A stretch of 41,504 nucleotides of DNA from an uncultured Opitutia bacterium (GTDB lineage Bacteria; Verrucomicrobiota; Verrucomicrobiia; Opitutales; Opitutaceae). Below are positions 1 through 9,466 of the stretch, in pieces. The notes below the pieces were generated by a model. The model was not told the origin of the DNA and ran no database searches. It worked only from the letters and a program-made list of their open reading frames with translations. Made by a program: the position numbers and the translations under genes. The DNA lies in NCBI GenBank assembly GCA_903896015.1, contig CAITWF010000068.1, positions 1-41,504 on the forward strand, in the 5' to 3' direction. Every line of letters begins with the position of its first letter. Within the stretch, counting starts at the first letter, position 1.

Positions 1-206
1 CCCACCGCCATCACGTCTCCTGCCGTCGTCGCCTGATTCCATCAGCAGAGTCTAACCGAAATCGCTCGCGGCGTCCCCCTGTCGGAGTTGAACGCTTACG
101 CCGCAGTTGCCCTTCGGCTAGACCTTCCCTCTGCAGGGCGGTCAACAGACTTACACGTTCTTTCGTTCATGTTCACTGTCCAGCAGGTGCGCCCTGCCGG
201 GCGCAC
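1..206 (-). mobile_element. 5' end of a group II intron (probable class IIC), runs off the left edge
   Basis: Read on the minus strand, the sequence just past the terminator T-run is GG and then GTGCGCCC, matching the GTGYG 5' end of group II introns. The first bases form a perfect 9-bp hairpin (positions 186-207, loop TGCC). Farther in, around 140-165, is a GAAAGAACGTGTAAGTCT stretch of the kind found in domain I of bacterial introns. The position directly after a stem-loop and T-tract on the same strand is the known target preference of class IIC introns. Only the first 206 bases of the intron are in the window, so the reverse transcriptase is not visible. No protein-coding gene is supported between 1 and 268. 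Confidence 0.65.
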
Positions 207-208
207 CC

Positions 209-237
209 AAAAAAGCCCGGGCCAATCGGCCCGGGCT
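209..237 (-). terminator. Rho-independent terminator of the NHL/Ig protein gene
   Basis: The arms AGCCCGGGCC (214-223) and GGCCCGGGCT (228-237) form a perfect 10-bp stem with an AATC loop. On the minus strand it is followed by six T residues (209-214). It lies 31 bases after the stop codon of the 2116-residue gene and forms the 5' exon of the intron at the left edge. Confidence 0.9.
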
Positions 238-268
238 CGAGAAACATTTTCAGTATTCGCGATCGCGG

Positions 269-3200
269 TTACGGGAGTTCGTAGACCTCGATGATGGCGA
301 CGCCGCCGGTGGTGCCGTTCACCGGGTTGATTTGCGCGGTGTAGCTGCCGGGCGCGAGGCTGACGATCATCGCGGAATCGAGGCTACCGGCGACGATCGG
401 GAAGGCGCCGACCTGGCTGGAAGCGGTGGCGATCGCGCTGGCGTCGGCGGAGGTGCTCCAGCCGGTGTTTTGCACGATGACCTGATTGCTCGAGTTGAAG
501 AGCTGCAGCTGCGTCGCGCCGAGGGCGTTGGTGAATCCGAACTGCACGAGGCCGGGGCCGACGCCACGGATGAGCACGCGTTTCGGCGCAGCGCCGTTGA
601 CCACGAAGCCGGCGGCGAGCGTGTTGGCACCGGTACCGGCATTGGCGCGGGTCGAGATGTTGAACAGCTTCTGACCGGCGGCCGGGGCCGAGAGATCGTA
701 GACTTCGATCAGCGCGACGCCGGTGCCGCCGTTGGCACTGCTGACTACGGCGGTGTAGTTGCCGGGCGCGAGCGTGGTGAAGATGACTGAGTCGGCCGTT
801 GTCGCCCCAAGTGCAAAGGCGCCCGCCTGTGAACTCGCCGCGACGATCGCCGCGGTGTTGGGCGCGGTGGACCAGGCGGTGTTGTTCGCAATGCTGACAT
901 TGGCGCCGTTGAAGAGTTCGAGCTTCGGGTTGCTGAGCGGGCTGCCGATGCCGAAGAGCGAGAGGGTCGGCCCGATCGCGCGGATGAGGACGGGCTTCGA
1001 GTCGGTGCCGGAGATGACGAAGCCGGCGATGGCAACGTTGTTGCCGGTGCCGACGTTGGCGCGCGTGGAGATGTTACCCAAGCGCTGATTCGCGATGACA
1101 GCTTCCGCGGCCCCAGAGTAGGTTGTAACTGTGCTACCTGTGATCGTCGTGCCGCCCAATGTGGAGGTAGCGGCGTTCACGTTTAGCGCGATTACTTCGC
1201 GAGCGGTCGTGACCGCGATTCTTCCCGTGCCGTCCACCGTGCCAGCGCCGCCATCGGACGTCGTGGAGGTTTGCACGAGCACAAACGCTTGACCGGCCGC
1301 ACCGGCGATACTGAAGAGGGACGACGAGCTATTAGCCGCCGCGGCCTGATAATAACCAGCCACCGCCTGGGTCGTACCAATGTCGGCCGACTTCGTGCCA
1401 GAAAGAGAGGCACCGCTAACGCCTGTCACACTGCCGGACAGCGTGCCATCGTTGGCAATCGAACCGACGAGCGTGGCATCGCCAGCCGCCGCCGCACGTG
1501 TGCCAGCATCAGCCGGTTGCGCTCCGACCGCAGACGAGGCGGCCTGCGTGAAGCTAAACTGCCCAGAATCACTGACCGTCAAGCCTACGTTTTTCACTGT
1601 GAATCCCGCACCCGGCAGATAGCCGAGGAAAACCCCGGTGTTATCAGCCCGAATGTAGATAGCAAAGCTGCCAACGCCGGCACCGAAGGATCCAAAATAA
1701 GTGCCGGCGTAACTGCGGCGAATAACGCCAAGGTTGCCAACTGCTGAGGTCACCGAGCCCGTGGCATTACTGACCACAACGGAATAACTGCCCGCGTCGC
1801 TCGTTTGGGCATTATTGATCAGGAGTGTCGAGGTGGTCGCACCATTGATTGGCGCGCCGTTCTTGCGCCACTGATAACTCGGAGCCGGAGCACCTGCTGC
1901 TGATACGGTAAATGTCGTGGCACCGCCAACCAGGATCGTGCGAGAACTCGGCTGGGAGGTAATTACCGGTGCCGACAGCGTAGTCACAACGGACAGTTGG
2001 GCCTCCGAGCTTACAATTTGTCCCAACAAATTACCCACGATTACATCGTAGTTACCGGCGTTGGCAGTTTGTGCGCTCGCAATGGTGTACGAAGAGCCAT
2101 TCGCACCGGCGATCGCCACGCCGTTGAAGCGCCATTGATAAGTCGGACTCGGCGAGCCGGTGGCGCTGACAGTAAACGTCACGGGGTTGCCAGCGATAAT
2201 CGTCTGCGGGCGAGGAGGAGCGGAAACGATCGGTGTGGCGTTGACCACAAGCGCTGCCGTGGCGGACGTCGTGGTGCCCACTGAATTGTTGATCGTGACT
2301 GAATAGCTGCCCGCCATGCCGGCGGTGACATTGCTAAGGGTGAGTGTGCTGCCAGTCGCACCAGTGATCGGAATGCCTCCCTTGTTCCACTGGTAGGAGA
2401 ATGGCACTGTGCCAGTGGCGACGACGGTAAACGTGGCCGTATCACCCGTATTCACGGTGATACTGGCCGGTGACGTGCTGATGCTCGGGGGGAGCACAGG
2501 CACCACCAGATTTAGTGTGAAGTTTTGCGTCGCCGGAGCACCATTGTTGGCCGTCAGCGTTAGGGAAAGCGGTGAACCCGCCGTGCCCGGGGGTGTGCCG
2601 CTCAAAATGCCGGACAAGGGATCGAGAGAGAGCCACGATGGCAATCCCGCCGCGCTGTAGGTGACGGTTGTAGCACTCGTCGTGGTCACACTGAAAGAGT
2701 TCGACTGACCCACATTGAAAGTGGCGCTCGAAGCACTCGTAAATACAGCCGGCGGCAACGTGGTGAGCGACGCAGTGTTACTTGTGGCACTCGGGCTGAT
2801 GAGGTTGCTCACAACAACGACGAACTGATCGCCTGACATACCGGACGTTACACCGGTGATCGTGAGCGTTGAGCTCGTAGTGCCGCTATACGTGCCGTCA
2901 TTCGAAAGATTCAAGAAGCCCGTGGTGCCAGCCGGCTGACGTTGCCACTGGAAGATCGAGGGCGCCGGAGAACCAGTCGCCGCTACCGTAAACGTAGCGT
3001 TCTGGCCCACGCCAGCGGTTTGGTTCTGCGGTTGGGTCTGGATGCTCGGCGCCGAGACCGAACCACTACGGCGGATGGTCTGGTTTCGAGTATCGACGAT
3101 GAAGAGGTTGCCGGACCCGTCGACCGTAAGCCCGAACGGCGCGTTGAACCGCGCTGTGGAGCCAGAGCCATCGGCCGAACCCGTGTTCCCCGCGGAGCCC

Positions 3201-6200
3201 GCAATTGTCGTCACGGCGCCACCAGAGGTAATTTTGCGGATCGTATTGGCGCCAGTGTCTGCCACGTAAATATTGCCTGAGCTATCCACGACAACACCGG
3301 ACGGTTGATTAAACAACGCACCGGATCCCGTGCCATCCGAGCTTCCAATCGTGCCGGCCACACCCGCGATCGTGCTAACCGATCCACCAGTAATCTTGCG
3401 GATCGTCTGATTGAACGAGTCTGCTACGTAAACATTGCCTGAGCTGTCGACCGCGAGACTGTTCGGGTACGCGAAGCGCGCAGGGCTGTCCGTGTTGCCA
3501 CGCACACCGAGCGAACCTGCATACGTGCTGACTGTGCCCGAGATAATGCGCCGGATCGCATGGTTGAACGAGTCCGCGACATAAATGGTGGATGAGGAGT
3601 CAACCGCCACACCCGTTGGATAATTGAAGCGCGCAGTATTGCCCGCACCGTCCACTGCACCTGGATTTCCCGCCAAACCTGCGAGGGTTGTCACCACACC
3701 GCTAGAAGTTACCACGCGGATGGTATGGTTGTAGGTATCAGCCACGTAAATGTTTCCCGCAGGATCGACTGCGATACCGGAGGGCGCGTTAAATCGCGCC
3801 GCCGAACCGGTGCCGTCGACGTTGCCACTGGATCCCGCCTGACCGGCGAGCGTCGTGACTACGCCACCAGAGGTGATTTTGCGAATCACGTTGTTGGCTG
3901 AATCGGCGACATAGAAATTGCCTGAGCTATCAATCGTGATCGCGGCTGGGCCGCTGAACCGTGCAGCGGTGCCCGTGCCATCCAAGCTCCCCACGCTGCC
4001 CGCCTGTCCGGCGAACGTGGTGATGGTCGTGCCCACGACGACCGTGAGGGTCGCCGCGTTGCTCGCCGTGCTGCCGCTGGTGTTAGTGGCGACACAGCGA
4101 TACTGATCGCCGCTCATGCCGGAGGACGGATTCGTAATGGTGAGCGTAGCGGTCGCCGTGCCGCTAAAAGTGGAATCGTCACCAAAATTATTGAAGCCCG
4201 ATGAACCGCTCAACTGCCGCTGCCATTGGTAGGTGGGTGTCGGCGTGCCCGTCGCAACGACGGTAAACGTCGCCGTCTGGCCGAGTGCGACTGTGAGATT
4301 GGAGGGTTGGGTCGTAAACGCAGGCACGAGTGCCGTCGGCGTAACCGTCAGCGTGAAGTTTTGCACTGCAGCGGAGCCCACGCCGTTGCTGGCGGTGAAT
4401 TGCAAGTTGTAGGGTGAGCTGGTGCTCGCGCCGACCGCCGGCGTGCCGCTTAGGATGCCCGAGGAGGAATCAAGCGTGATGCCGCTTGGTAGCGAGCCGC
4501 CTGTAAGCGTAAATGTCGGCGCCGGTGACCCAGTCGCAAGAATTGTGAACGAGCTGCTGGTATTCTCCACGAATGTGGTGCTATTCAAACTCGTGATATT
4601 AGGTGACTGCGTGATCGAGAGCGTGGCGACCGAGGAGGGCGTCGTGCCCACGTTGTTCGTCACATTTACTTGGAATTGGTCGCCGCTCATCGCCAGCGTC
4701 GAGTTGCTGACCGTGAGGGTGGCCGTGCCGCTGCCGCTGTAGATACCGTTGTCGCTCAGCACCGTAAAGCCAGAGCCGCCCGCGGGTTGCCGGAGCCACT
4801 GGTAGGAGGTCGCCGCGGTTGCCGTCACAGAGAACTGCGCACTCGCGCCGGCACCGACGGTCTGGTTCGAAGGCTGGGAGGTAATCGAAGGACCCGCCGC
4901 AACCGTGAGCGTGAAGCTCTGCGTCGCAGGTGACCCGACACTGTTGCTCGCCTGAATCGTAAACGTAAACGGCGAGCCGGTCGTGTTGGGCGGCGTTCCC
5001 GAGATTACACCGCTTGACGAACCGATCGAAGCCCACGACGGGAAGCTGCCCGAAATGACGCTGTAGGTCATCGTGCCAGAACCTGTGGCAGTGACCGTAA
5101 AGGTGCCTGCCTGAGTCAAGTTGAAGGTTGTGCTGTTCGCACTCGTGATCGTCGGCGCCTGCTGCACGGTGAGCGTCTTGGCCGTCGAGGTGACGGAGCT
5201 GACACCGTTCGTAACGACGCACTGAAACTGATCGCCGTTCATCGCGAGCGTCGCGGGATTAATTGAGAGCGTCGCAGTCGTCACGCCGCTGTAAGGCGAG
5301 ACGTTGCTCAGACTGGTGAAACCACCACCCGCCGCCGGCTGGCGCTGCCATTGGTAGGTCGGCGTGGGATTACCCGTCACGCCGGTCACCGTAAATGTCG
5401 CGGAGCCACCGACGGCTGTCGAAGCGTTGGTGCCGCTGCCGCCGATGGAGGGAGCGGAGGCCGGACCACCGAAGCGGATGGTCTGATTGTTCGTATCGGC
5501 GATGTAGAGATTGGCCGAAGTATCGGCCGCGATTCCCGTCGGGCCTTGGAAGCGCGCCGCCGTGCCCACACCGTCGCCCGTTCCCGCCGCACCCGCAGTG
5601 CCCGCGAGCGTCGTAGTCGCCCCGCTCGAGATTACCACCTGACGGATCGTATTATTGAGAGTGTCAGCAATGTAGAGATTGAGAGCTTTTGCCACGATAC
5701 CGGCAGGTCCGTTGAAGCGCGCCGAAGCTCCGGATGCATCGGTGCTGCCACTCGTTCCGATCAATCCCGCCAACGTGCTTACCGACTGAGAGCCGATGAC
5801 AATTTTACGGATGGCGTGGTTGTTTGTGTCCGCAACGTAAAGATTCGTCGCGTCGGCTGCGATTGCCGACGGATGGTTAAAACGCGCCGCGGTGCCGACC
5901 ACGTTATCGGTGGGTCCCGAAGTAGCGCCGGCCGTGCTGCCGGCAAAAGTCGACACAGCAAACGTGCCCGAGAGCACAATCTGGCGAATGTTGCTGTTAC
6001 CCGTGTCGGCTACGTAAAGGTTGGTGCTCGTGCTGTCGACGGCGAGGGCGAGTGGGCTGTTGAAGGTGACAGCCGTGCCAGTGGCCCCGCTATCGACGTA
6101 GGGATTGAAAACACCACTGCCAGCGATCGTTGTGACAGCCGTGCTCGAAATAACGATTTTGCGGATCTTGTGGTTGCCGGTATCGGCGACGTAGAGGTTG

Positions 6201-6619
6201 GTGTTGGTGCTGTCGATCGCGATGCCCTGCGGCGCATTGAACGATGCACTCGTGCCCGTTGCGTTGTCAGCGCTGCCGGCGGAACCCGTGCCCGCCAGAG
6301 TCGTCGTGACGCCGGTCGCGATCACCACCTTGCGAATCAAATGATTCGCCGCGTCCGCGACATACAGGTTCGTTCCCGTGCTATCGATCGCAATGCCAGC
6401 CGGGTTATTGAACCGCGCCAAGGTCGCAGGGCCGGTCCCAGTGTTCGTGCTGTTCGGAGAAAGCGCAGCGCCGCCGTAGGTGCTGATGGCAAAACTTTGA
6501 GCGCGCACGGACCCAAGCAGCCCCACGGCCACCAGACCGGCCAGCGCAACGCCGCGCGCCCAGCGAGTCCAAGATTTATGAACGCCAACCAAGGGCGCGG
6601 GAGTGAGGAGCATCTTCAT
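269..6619 (-). CDS. Giant secreted protein with two NHL six-bladed propellers, Ig-like domains and duplicated C-terminal module
   Basis: The protein has 2116 residues and a signal peptide ending near VRAQS (about residue 40). Residues 65-390 hold six NHL repeats of the pattern FNxPxGIAxD...NLYVADxxNHxIRK, enough for one propeller. Residues 400-860 alternate Ig-like domains (PTPTYQWQRQ motif) with cadherin-like He_PIG domains (SGxLSGTP motif). Residues 863-1190 hold a second set of six NHL repeats, then more Ig and He_PIG domains to about 1630. A beta-rich segment of unknown type follows (1633-1845). Two tandem modules of about 130 residues, beginning NISTRA and ending EVY, close the protein, which stops at EVYELP. 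NHL propellers and Ig domains usually bind ligands or other proteins, so a cell-surface adhesion or scaffold role is inferred; no enzyme motif is seen. A second ATG lies six bases downstream of the chosen start. The gene is monocistronic, with a strong terminator. Confidence 0.9.
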   Translation of the reverse strand: MKMLLTPAPLVGVHKSWTRWARGVALAGLVAVGLLGSVRAQSFAISTYGGAALSPNSTNTGTGPATLARFNNPAGIAIDSTGTNLYVADAANHLIRKVVIATGVTTTLAGTGSAGSADNATGTSASFNAPQGIAIDSTNTNLYVADTGNHKIRKIVISSTAVTTIAGSGVFNPYVDSGATGTAVTFNSPLALAVDSTSTNLYVADTGNSNIRQIVLSGTFAVSTFAGSTAGATSGPTDNVVGTAARFNHPSAIAADATNLYVADTNNHAIRKIVIGSQSVSTLAGLIGTSGSTDASGASARFNGPAGIVAKALNLYIADTLNNTIRQVVISSGATTTLAGTAGAAGTGDGVGTAARFQGPTGIAADTSANLYIADTNNQTIRFGGPASAPSIGGSGTNASTAVGGSATFTVTGVTGNPTPTYQWQRQPAAGGGFTSLSNVSPYSGVTTATLSINPATLAMNGDQFQCVVTNGVSSVTSTAKTLTVQQAPTITSANSTTFNLTQAGTFTVTATGSGTMTYSVISGSFPSWASIGSSSGVISGTPPNTTGSPFTFTIQASNSVGSPATQSFTLTVAAGPSITSQPSNQTVGAGASAQFSVTATAATSYQWLRQPAGGSGFTVLSDNGIYSGSGTATLTVSNSTLAMSGDQFQVNVTNNVGTTPSSVATLSITQSPNITSLNSTTFVENTSSSFTILATGSPAPTFTLTGGSLPSGITLDSSSGILSGTPAVGASTSSPYNLQFTASNGVGSAAVQNFTLTVTPTALVPAFTTQPSNLTVALGQTATFTVVATGTPTPTYQWQRQLSGSSGFNNFGDDSTFSGTATATLTITNPSSGMSGDQYRCVATNTSGSTASNAATLTVVVGTTITTFAGQAGSVGSLDGTGTAARFSGPAAITIDSSGNFYVADSANNVIRKITSGGVVTTLAGQAGSSGNVDGTGSAARFNAPSGIAVDPAGNIYVADTYNHTIRVVTSSGVVTTLAGLAGNPGAVDGAGNTARFNYPTGVAVDSSSTIYVADSFNHAIRRIISGTVSTYAGSLGVRGNTDSPARFAYPNSLAVDSSGNVYVADSFNQTIRKITGGSVSTIAGVAGTIGSSDGTGSGALFNQPSGVVVDSSGNIYVADTGANTIRKITSGGAVTTIAGSAGNTGSADGSGSTARFNAPFGLTVDGSGNLFIVDTRNQTIRRSGSVSAPSIQTQPQNQTAGVGQNATFTVAATGSPAPSIFQWQRQPAGTTGFLNLSNDGTYSGTTSSTLTITGVTSGMSGDQFVVVVSNLISPSATSNTASLTTLPPAVFTSASSATFNVGQSNSFSVTTTSATTVTYSAAGLPSWLSLDPLSGILSGTPPGTAGSPLSLTLTANNGAPATQNFTLNLVVPVLPPSISTSPASITVNTGDTATFTVVATGTVPFSYQWNKGGIPITGATGSTLTLSNVTAGMAGSYSVTINNSVGTTTSATAALVVNATPIVSAPPRPQTIIAGNPVTFTVSATGSPSPTYQWRFNGVAIAGANGSSYTIASAQTANAGNYDVIVGNLLGQIVSSEAQLSVVTTLSAPVITSQPSSRTILVGGATTFTVSAAGAPAPSYQWRKNGAPINGATTSTLLINNAQTSDAGSYSVVVSNATGSVTSAVGNLGVIRRSYAGTYFGSFGAGVGSFAIYIRADNTGVFLGYLPGAGFTVKNVGLTVSDSGQFSFTQAASSAVGAQPADAGTRAAAAGDATLVGSIANDGTLSGSVTGVSGASLSGTKSADIGTTQAVAGYYQAAAANSSSSLFSIAGAAGQAFVLVQTSTTSDGGAGTVDGTGRIAVTTAREVIALNVNAATSTLGGTTITGSTVTTYSGAAEAVIANQRLGNISTRANVGTGNNVAIAGFVISGTDSKPVLIRAIGPTLSLFGIGSPLSNPKLELFNGANVSIANNTAWSTAPNTAAIVAASSQAGAFALGATTADSVIFTTLAPGNYTAVVSSANGGTGVALIEVYDLSAPAAGQKLFNISTRANAGTGANTLAAGFVVNGAAPKRVLIRGVGPGLVQFGFTNALGATQLQLFNSSNQVIVQNTGWSTSADASAIATASSQVGAFPIVAGSLDSAMIVSLAPGSYTAQINPVNGTTGGVAIIEVYELP

Positions 6620-6791
6620 TTCAGGATAGGGTTGTTACGAGATTTCATGGCGTGACGCTGGCTAGGAGGCGTTTGTCACGTGATTCAGTCAAATTCTGTA
6701 GGGAGTTCACCGGCAGTAGGCCAGACGATAAAGTGTCACGCCTAGGTATGCCAAAGTCGAACGAGGTTCCCCAAACGATACGGGAAAAAGC

Positions 6792-6868
6792 TGGCGTCCC
6801 CACGGGGATTCGAACCCCGGTTCTCACCGTGAAAGGGTGGTGTCCTAACCGGGCTAGACGATGGGGAC
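6792..6868 (-). tRNA. tRNA-Glu (anticodon TTC), 3' CCA encoded
   Basis: On the minus strand the sequence folds as a full cloverleaf. The acceptor stem is GTCCCCA paired with TGGGGAC, the D-loop carries GGTTAGGA, the anticodon loop is CTTTCAC (anticodon TTC, glutamate), and the T-arm contains GGTTCGAATCC. The discriminator base is G, followed by an encoded CCA (6792-6794). The lowest anticodon-stem pair is a C-A mismatch. No partial copy of the tRNA end was noticed elsewhere in the window, so there is no sign of an element integrated here. Confidence 0.95.
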
Positions 6869-7136
6869 TAACCGCGGAGCCGGGCACGCTAAGGCGCGCA
6901 CCCTCCCGCGCAAGGCAATTTTCGAAACGGATTTTCCTCTCCATCTTCGCACCGCCGCATGAGAAAACCGAGTCGTGATCGTCGCCCAATTCTGACCCAG
7001 ATTGGTAAATCGCATACATTGGCGCTTGAATGACATTCCACCAGACAGACTCCACCATTCGGAAACGTGCTTTCCTTGAGAGCGTAACTAAATTTCGAGG
7101 CGACATCACGCGTCGCAGCGTTTCAACATCAGGCGT

Positions 7137-8048
7137 TTGAACTTCTCCTCCCTCGCCGCCGCGCTCCCCCCCACTGCCCGCACCGTGATCGACGGGCTGC
7201 CGTTTCCGCGTCTCGCCTCCGGCAAAGTCCGCGAAATCTTCGACCTCGGCGATGCGCTGCTGCTCGTCGCGACCGATCGGCTGTCAGCCTTCGATGTGAT
7301 TCTGCCTGACGGCATCCCCGGCAAGGGTGCTATCCTCACCCAGCTGAGCCTGTGGTGGTTCGCTCAGACGGGCGGCCTGATCCAAAATCATCTGCTGCCC
7401 GATCAAGCCGGCGAATTCGCACGCCGCGGGATCACGGATCGCGATCTTCAACTGCGCAGCATGATCGTGCGGAAACTGAAACCACTCGCGATCGAATGTG
7501 TCGCGCGCGGCTACTTGATCGGCAGCGGATGGAGTTCGTATCAAAAAACCGGCGAGATCTGCGGCCTCAAACTTCCCGCGGGACTTCGCCAGGCGGACAA
7601 GTTGCCCCAACCGATCTTCACCCCCACGACCAAAGCCCCGAAGGGCCAGCACGACGAAGCGATCGATGACGCCCAGGGCGCCGCGATCATCGGCGCGGCG
7701 CTTTATGAAAAAGTGAAGGCCACGAGTCTCGCGCTTTATCGCTTCGGCCATGATCGCGCCAAGTTGGCCGGGATGATTTTGGCCGACACAAAATTCGAGT
7801 TCGGCACCGACGCCGCGGGAAATCTTTTTCTAATCGACGAAGTGCTGACGCCCGACTCGTCGCGTTACTGGCCCGCCGACAGCTACGCGCCCAACCAATC
7901 GCCGCCGAGCTATGACAAGCAATTCGTCCGCGATCATCTGCTCGCGTTGCATTGGAATCAAAAACCGCCGGCCCCGCGCCTGCCCGCCGACGTCATCGTG
8001 CGCACGCAGGAAAAATATCTCGCGGCGCTGACGAACCTGATCGGTTGA
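7137..8048 (+). CDS. purC: Phosphoribosylaminoimidazole-succinocarboxamide synthase (SAICAR synthetase)
   Basis: This is the purine biosynthesis enzyme that joins CAIR and aspartate with ATP to make SAICAR in the cytoplasm. Family motifs are clear: ATDRLSAFDV near residue 43, the PGKGAILTQLS segment after it, GSGWSSYQKTGEICG, PIFTPTTKAPKGQHD, LADTKFEFG and LIDEVLTPDSSRYWP. At 303 residues it belongs to the longer (yeast-like) form rather than the roughly 240-residue enterobacterial form. The start is TTG at 7137. The next in-frame ATG is far inside the conserved domain, and the residues after the TTG match the family's N-terminus. It stands alone and converges with cinA, whose stop lies 38 bases away. 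Confidence 0.95.
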   Translation: MNFSSLAAALPPTARTVIDGLPFPRLASGKVREIFDLGDALLLVATDRLSAFDVILPDGIPGKGAILTQLSLWWFAQTGGLIQNHLLPDQAGEFARRGITDRDLQLRSMIVRKLKPLAIECVARGYLIGSGWSSYQKTGEICGLKLPAGLRQADKLPQPIFTPTTKAPKGQHDEAIDDAQGAAIIGAALYEKVKATSLALYRFGHDRAKLAGMILADTKFEFGTDAAGNLFLIDEVLTPDSSRYWPADSYAPNQSPPSYDKQFVRDHLLALHWNQKPPAPRLPADVIVRTQEKYLAALTNLIG

Positions 8049-8086
8049 CCACGATCAGCGCGTTGCAGGCAATGCGCTTCACCCGC

Positions 8087-9430
8087 TCACCGCATCACGT
8101 TCGAGCGGCGATCGGTGATCGTCGCACCGCTTTCGAGGCGCAGCAGTTCGCGGCGGAGCCAGTCGAGGGCGGCATTCACGGCGCGCACTTTCACCGTCGA
8201 GCGCGGACCCGGATAGCTCAGCTTCTTCGCCCACACCCCGCCCGGCGAAAACAAGCCGATGAACATCGTGCCGACCGGATTCCCGCCCGGACCGGTTGTC
8301 TCGCCGGCGAAACCGGTCACCGCGATCGCAAATTCGGCACCGAGCGTTTCCGCCGCACCCGTCGCCATCGCGACGGCCGCTTCCTCGCTCACGGCACTGT
8401 GCTGGAGGAGCAAACATTCAGGCACATCGAGGAGCTGCGTCTTCGTGTCGTTCGTGCAGCAGACGACGCCGCCGGCGAAAAATTTGCACGCCCCGCCCAC
8501 TTCCGTGAACGCCTGTGCGAGCTGACCGCCGGTCGCGGTTTCAGCAACGGCGATTTTTTTCTCCCGCGCGCGGAGCAGATTCGCGCAGACCTTCGCGAGC
8601 GTGTCGTGGCCGTAGCACACGAAATCCTCACCGAGAAGTTTCGCGCATTCGGCGGCTATTTCTTCAAGCTGTGGGTGCAAAAGTTTTCCGCTCGGCGAAC
8701 TCACGCGGCAATCCACCGCGCCCGTGTGCGCGCAAAACGCCACGCTCAACGCGTCGCCAAACCGATCAAAAATCGGCTGGAGACGCGTCTCCAGCAGCGA
8801 CTCGCCGACGCCCGCGGTGCGGATCTGCACGTAGGCTTCGCCCTCGCTGAGCAGCCCGCGCGCGGCGAGGCGCGGCACGACTTGATTCGTGAACATCGGC
8901 TGCAGCTCGTTCGGCGGGCCGGGAAGCATGATCAAAATTTTTCCGCCCTGCTCGACCCAAAGTCCGGGCGCGGTGCCATTGGCGTTGGCGAGGACTTCGC
9001 CGCGCTCAAACCGATCGGCCTGCTTGAGATTATTGTCGGTCATCTTGCGCCCGAACGCCGCGAACCGGTTTGCGATGTGCTCCACGATCGCGGGATCGCG
9101 GACGAGTTTTTGGTTCAGCTCAGCTGCGATCGCTTCGCGGGTGCGGTCGTCGCACGTCGGGCCGAGGCCGCCGGTCGTAATCACGACGTCGGCGCGCGCC
9201 CAGCTCTCGCGAAACTGCGCGGCGATCGCTTCGGCCTCGTCCGTGATCGTGACGTTGCGGGTGAGGAGTGCACCATGGCGGCCGAGTTGTGCGCCGATGA
9301 ATGTGAGATGGCCGTTGGCGGTGAGCCCAAGCAGCAGCTCGTCGCCGAGCGTGACGAGTTCGTAGCGCACATGCGCCACGGATTTTGGAGGAGTCGGACC
9401 GTTGCCGTTCGTGTTGTGGGGAGAAACCAT
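8087..9430 (-). CDS. cinA: CinA-family protein (MoCF-like domain plus nicotinamide-nucleotide amidase domain)
   Basis: The protein has 447 residues. Residues 22-190 form the molybdopterin-binding-like (COG1058) domain, with LGDELLLG at 28-35, TTGGLGPTCDD at 85-95 and MLPGPPNEL near 168-176. Residues 275-440 form the CinA C-terminal (PncC) domain, which deamidates nicotinamide mononucleotide in NAD salvage. That domain departs from the family: AESxTGG is AETATGG here (T298 where Ser is usual), and the usual tyrosine in the GGVxxY strand is C325. The start was placed at the ATG at 9430, because upstream of it the frame only reads through the antisense of uvrC. The short divergent gap to uvrC (9431-9466) may hold both promoters. 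Deamidase activity is uncertain. Confidence 0.9.
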   Translation of the reverse strand: MVSPHNTNGNGPTPPKSVAHVRYELVTLGDELLLGLTANGHLTFIGAQLGRHGALLTRNVTITDEAEAIAAQFRESWARADVVITTGGLGPTCDDRTREAIAAELNQKLVRDPAIVEHIANRFAAFGRKMTDNNLKQADRFERGEVLANANGTAPGLWVEQGGKILIMLPGPPNELQPMFTNQVVPRLAARGLLSEGEAYVQIRTAGVGESLLETRLQPIFDRFGDALSVAFCAHTGAVDCRVSSPSGKLLHPQLEEIAAECAKLLGEDFVCYGHDTLAKVCANLLRAREKKIAVAETATGGQLAQAFTEVGGACKFFAGGVVCCTNDTKTQLLDVPECLLLQHSAVSEEAAVAMATGAAETLGAEFAIAVTGFAGETTGPGGNPVGTMFIGLFSPGGVWAKKLSYPGPRSTVKVRAVNAALDWLRRELLRLESGATITDRRSNVMR

Positions 9431-9466
9431 TCTTGCGGGGCCGGAATTTAAGCGGATTCTGGCAGA

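Noticed and set aside
6792-6868. tRNA gene as attachment site of an integrated element
   Set aside because: No integrase and no second copy of the tRNA end was found in the window; neighbours are ordinary genes.
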